From Cryptosporangium phraense (GTDB lineage: Bacteria; Actinomycetota; Actinomycetes; Mycobacteriales; Cryptosporangiaceae), in contig NZ_VIRS01000026.1 in NCBI RefSeq assembly GCF_006912135.1, positions 1-64,000 on the forward strand: a DNA stretch of 64,000 nucleotides, read 5' to 3'. The notes under the pieces are model-generated. The model was given only the letters and a program-made list of their open reading frames with translations, was not told the origin of the DNA and made no database searches. The translations under genes were made by a program, and so were the position numbers. Positions 62,258 to 64,000 of this stretch are shown piece after piece. How positions within the stretch are numbered: the first letter of the stretch is position 1; each line of letters begins with the position of its first letter.

Positions 62258-62327
62258 GCGTGCGCGGCCCCGACGGACTCATTCTTCAGCGCCCCACCGC
62301 GGCGGCGCGGCAGGCCAGGGAGTAACG

Positions 62328-62840
62328 ATGACGGAGACGCAGCCCACCACCGCGCCGGCGGAGGAGGAGACAGGTACGGACCTGCTCGTGCGCGAGGGTG
62401 ACATCGCCGGCGATTACATCGAGCGGCTGCTGGACATCCTCGACTTCGACGGGGACATCGACATGGACGTCGAGGGCGACCGGGCGATCGTCGCGGTGAT
62501 CGGCGACGAGCTCGACGCGCTGATCGGTCCGCGCGGCGCCGTGCTCGACGCCCTGCAGGAGCTGACCCGGCTGGCGGTCGTGCAGCAGACCGGCGTCCGT
62601 AGCCGGCTGATGCTGGACGTCGGCGGGTACCGCGCGAAGCGTCGGCAGGAGCTGGTCGCGATCGCGAAGAACGCGGTCGAGCAGGCGCGGTCGCTGGGCG
62701 AGCCGGTCAAGCTCAGCCCGATGAACCCGTTCGAACGCAAGGTCGTGCACGACGCGATCAGCGCGATCGAGGACGTCCGGAGCGAGTCCGAAGGCGAAGA
62801 GCCGGAGCGTCGCGTGGTCGTCCACCTGCAGAGCGCATGA
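62328..62840 (+). CDS. khpB: KhpB/Jag-type RNA-binding protein
   Basis: A 170-residue cytoplasmic protein with a KH domain (about 35-105, [26 protein letters not shown] with the GPRG-loop) and an R3H domain (about 105-170, [30 protein letters not shown] and [16 protein letters not shown]). The N-terminal Jag_N domain of Firmicute Jag proteins is absent. ATG 62328 is preceded by AGGGAG; the frame extends to 62196. Confidence 0.93.
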   Translation: MTETQPTTAPAEEETGTDLLVREGDIAGDYIERLLDILDFDGDIDMDVEGDRAIVAVIGDELDALIGPRGAVLDALQELTRLAVVQQTGVRSRLMLDVGGYRAKRRQELVAIAKNAVEQARSLGEPVKLSPMNPFERKVVHDAISAIEDVRSESEGEEPERRVVVHLQSA

Positions 62841-62874
62841 TCTCCCTGGTGTCCGCTCGCGGCAGGGCGCTGTC

Positions 62875-63648
62875 GTGAGCGATTCGCCTCCTGCGAGCCC
62901 CGCCGGTCCGCCGGCGGGGCTCGCTGCTGTTGCGGCCTCGGTTTTCGGCTCGCGTCTGCCGCTGGCCGTCGAGTACGCCTCGCTGCTGTCTTCGGCCGGG
63001 GTGGAGCGCGGCCTGATCGGCCCGCGCGAGGCTCCGCGCCTCTGGGAGCGCCACCTGCTCAACTGCGCGGTGGTTGCTGACCTGTTCCCGGCGGGCGCCA
63101 CGGTGGTGGACGTCGGGAGCGGCGCCGGGTTGCCCGGGATCGTGCTGGGGATCGTGCGGCCGGATCTGCGGGTGACGTTGCTGGAGCCGTTGGCTCGTCG
63201 GGCCGCGTTCCTGTCCGAGGCCGTGTCTCTGCTCGGTCTTTCGACGGTGACCGTGGAGCGGGGGCGCGCGGAGGAGGTCGTCGGGCGAGTGTCGGGGTCG
63301 ATCGTGACCGCGCGGGCGGTGGCCCCGCTGGACCGGCTCGCCGGGTGGTGTCTGCCGCTCTGCGCGCCCGGCGGACGCATGCTGGCGCTCAAAGGATCGT
63401 CCGCGGCGGAGGAGATCACTGAACACGCCGCAGCGGTAGCGCGGGTCGGGGGCGTCTCCCCTCGTATCGTCGAATGCGGAAGCGGCATCGTCGACCCCCC
63501 GACGACCGTGGTCGAGATTCTCCGTGGTGATTCCGTTCGTGGAGTGGCCAGGTCCCGGCGTGCTGACGCCGGTGGTGATTCGTCCCGTCGGCGGCGGCCA
63601 GGTTCGGCTGCTGCGAGCCGTCGACGGAGAGGACCGCACGGACCATGA
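62875..63648 (+). CDS. rsmG: 16S rRNA (guanine-527-N7)-methyltransferase RsmG
   Basis: Methylates G527 of 16S rRNA; loss of function gives streptomycin resistance in some bacteria. The 257 residues include [27 protein letters not shown] and the SAM-binding [29 protein letters not shown]. The last ~40 residues are Arg-rich and low complexity, beyond the usual 210-220-residue fold. GTG 62875; its first codons contain a strong hairpin (62893-62924). Its stop overlaps the ParA-like start by four bases. Confidence 0.92.
   Translation: MSDSPPASPAGPPAGLAAVAASVFGSRLPLAVEYASLLSSAGVERGLIGPREAPRLWERHLLNCAVVADLFPAGATVVDVGSGAGLPGIVLGIVRPDLRVTLLEPLARRAAFLSEAVSLLGLSTVTVERGRAEEVVGRVSGSIVTARAVAPLDRLAGWCLPLCAPGGRMLALKGSSAAEEITEHAAAVARVGGVSPRIVECGSGIVDPPTTVVEILRGDSVRGVARSRRADAGGDSSRRRRPGSAAASRRRRGPHGP
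62893..62924 (+). terminator. perfect hairpin within the rsmG 5' coding region
   Basis: GCGAGCCCCGCCGG (62893-62906) pairs perfectly with CCGGCGGGGCTCGC (62911-62924) around TCCG, a 14-bp stem starting 18 bases into rsmG, just after jag. It looks like a terminator or attenuator. Confidence 0.6.
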
Positions 63649-64000
63649 CCGACAACGCGTCTCGGAAGCCCACCGCAGTGGGGTGGCCGGAGTTGAAGCC
63701 GGCTCGTGAAGCAGCGGTGGTCGAGCGGCCGGGGCGTGGGGCGTCGGATTTGGGGTGGCCGGAGTTCGAGCTCCTGGATGAGGTTTTGTCCTCGTCGGTG
63801 GGGCGGGCGGGCGGTTTGAGACCTGGGGATTTGAGGGTGGTCGCTGACGGTCCTTTGTCTACGGACGAGTCGGCGGGTTCTGGGCTTTTGGGTTCTGGGC
63901 TTTTGGAGTCTGGGCTTTTGGAGTCTGGGGCGGCGGGTTCCGGGACGGCGGCTGGGAGTGGGCGGGGGTTTGGGGCGGTTGGGCGGGATCGGGCTCGGGG
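63645..64000 (+). CDS. N-terminal extension of a probable ParA protein (incomplete)
   Basis: Open frame from ATG 63645, overlapping the rsmG stop by four bases, running off the right edge without a stop (118 complete codons). The visible part is low-complexity Gly/Ser/Ala/Leu/Arg and contains GWPELKP and GWPEFEL repeats and a 15-bp tandem repeat. ParA-type ATPase identity is inferred only from position: rsmG is followed by parA-parB in nearly all actinobacteria, and long N-terminal extensions occur there. No Walker motif is in the window. Confidence 0.6.
   Translation, partial: MTDNASRKPTAVGWPELKPAREAAVVERPGRGASDLGWPEFELLDEVLSSSVGRAGGLRPGDLRVVADGPLSTDESAGSGLLGSGLLESGLLESGAAGSGTAAGSGRGFGAVGRDRAR
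63876..63930. repeat. 15-bp tandem repeat, 3 copies plus a partial
   Basis: Copies at 63876-63890, 63891-63905 and 63906-63920 read (GGTTC or GAGTC)TGGGCTTTTG, with GAGTCTGGGG (63921-63930) as partial fourth. In frame they encode Gly/Glu-Ser-Gly-Leu-Leu units. Confidence 0.92.

Noticed and set aside
1-64000. Prophage, insertion sequences or integrated elements
   Set aside because: No transposase, integrase or att-like repeats were seen, and gene content and order are conserved core actinobacterial.

Overview
The window is about 64 kb of high-GC (roughly 70%) chromosome from an actinobacterium, and its right half is the replication-origin neighbourhood. Read leftward from the right edge, the order is rsmG, jag/khpB, yidC, yidD, rnpA, rpmH, dnaA, oriC, dnaN, gnd, recF, DUF721 (dciA-like), gyrB, gyrA, DUF3566, tRNA-Ile, DLW-39, tRNA-Ala. 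This is the classic actinobacterial arrangement. crgA, class E sortase, trpG/pabA, and the fhaA-fhaB-pstP-ftsW-pbpA-pknB cluster beside tRNA-Leu are likewise typical. An F420-type luciferase-like oxidoreductase, LCP proteins and a DUF5926 protein fit a filamentous or sporangium-forming lineage (Frankia/Cryptosporangium/Micromonospora-like). The sequence alone does not fix the genus.

Layout. 1-530: leader and promoter of an rRNA operon transcribed leftward; its 16S gene lies off the left edge. 0.5-7 kb: arginine deiminase, DUF5926, glycerophosphodiesterase, rhodanese, a Pro-rich membrane protein, an LCP glycopolymer transferase and a UDP-glucuronate decarboxylase-like enzyme. 7-16.6 kb: two separate SSS-family symporter modules, one with DUF485 and one with a small membrane partner plus a LytS/LytTR-type two-component system, with DoxX, a methyltransferase and a polyprenyl glycosylphosphotransferase. 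16.7-22 kb: DNA glycosylase, secreted proteins, a LuxR-type regulator, an L,D-transpeptidase, an APH-fold kinase and an F420-type oxidoreductase. 22-30 kb: the Ser/Thr phosphorylation and cell-elongation cluster. 30-36 kb: a GntR regulator, a CPBP protease, trpG/pabA, sortase, DUF881, crgA, rhomboid and cyclophilin. 36-43 kb: an Ala-rich membrane protein, CorA, a tiny 32-codon gene, a third SSS symporter with its small partner, TetR and a second LCP protein. 43-64 kb: tRNAs and the oriC core, ending inside a ParA-like N-terminal extension.

The replication genes (dnaA, dnaN, recF, gyrAB, dciA-like) flank a 586-bp dnaA-dnaN gap that is the best oriC candidate. The rpmH-rnpA-yidD-yidC-jag-rsmG-parA run is one tightly spaced plus-strand unit that ends in segregation genes. 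The FHA/PP2C/PASTA-kinase operon links peptidoglycan synthesis (FtsW/RodA with PbpA) to phospho-signalling.

Most interesting non-coding signals: (i) two intergenic regions, upstream of an FAD oxidoreductase and of an HTH-citrate-synthase-like gene, share a block of DnaA-box-like inverted repeats plus TTGATCAA-core palindromes; (ii) a 32-codon gene has a perfect 18-bp palindrome in its predicted promoter and its own strong terminator; (iii) a hairpin can hide the ribosome binding site and start codon of the DUF485-symporter operon; (iv) a terminator-like hairpin lies inside the first codons of rsmG; (v) DnaA-box clusters occur away from oriC, and a near-perfect parS lies inside the DUF721 gene; (vi) in-frame minisatellites occur in three genes. 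No insertion sequence, prophage or CRISPR array was seen.
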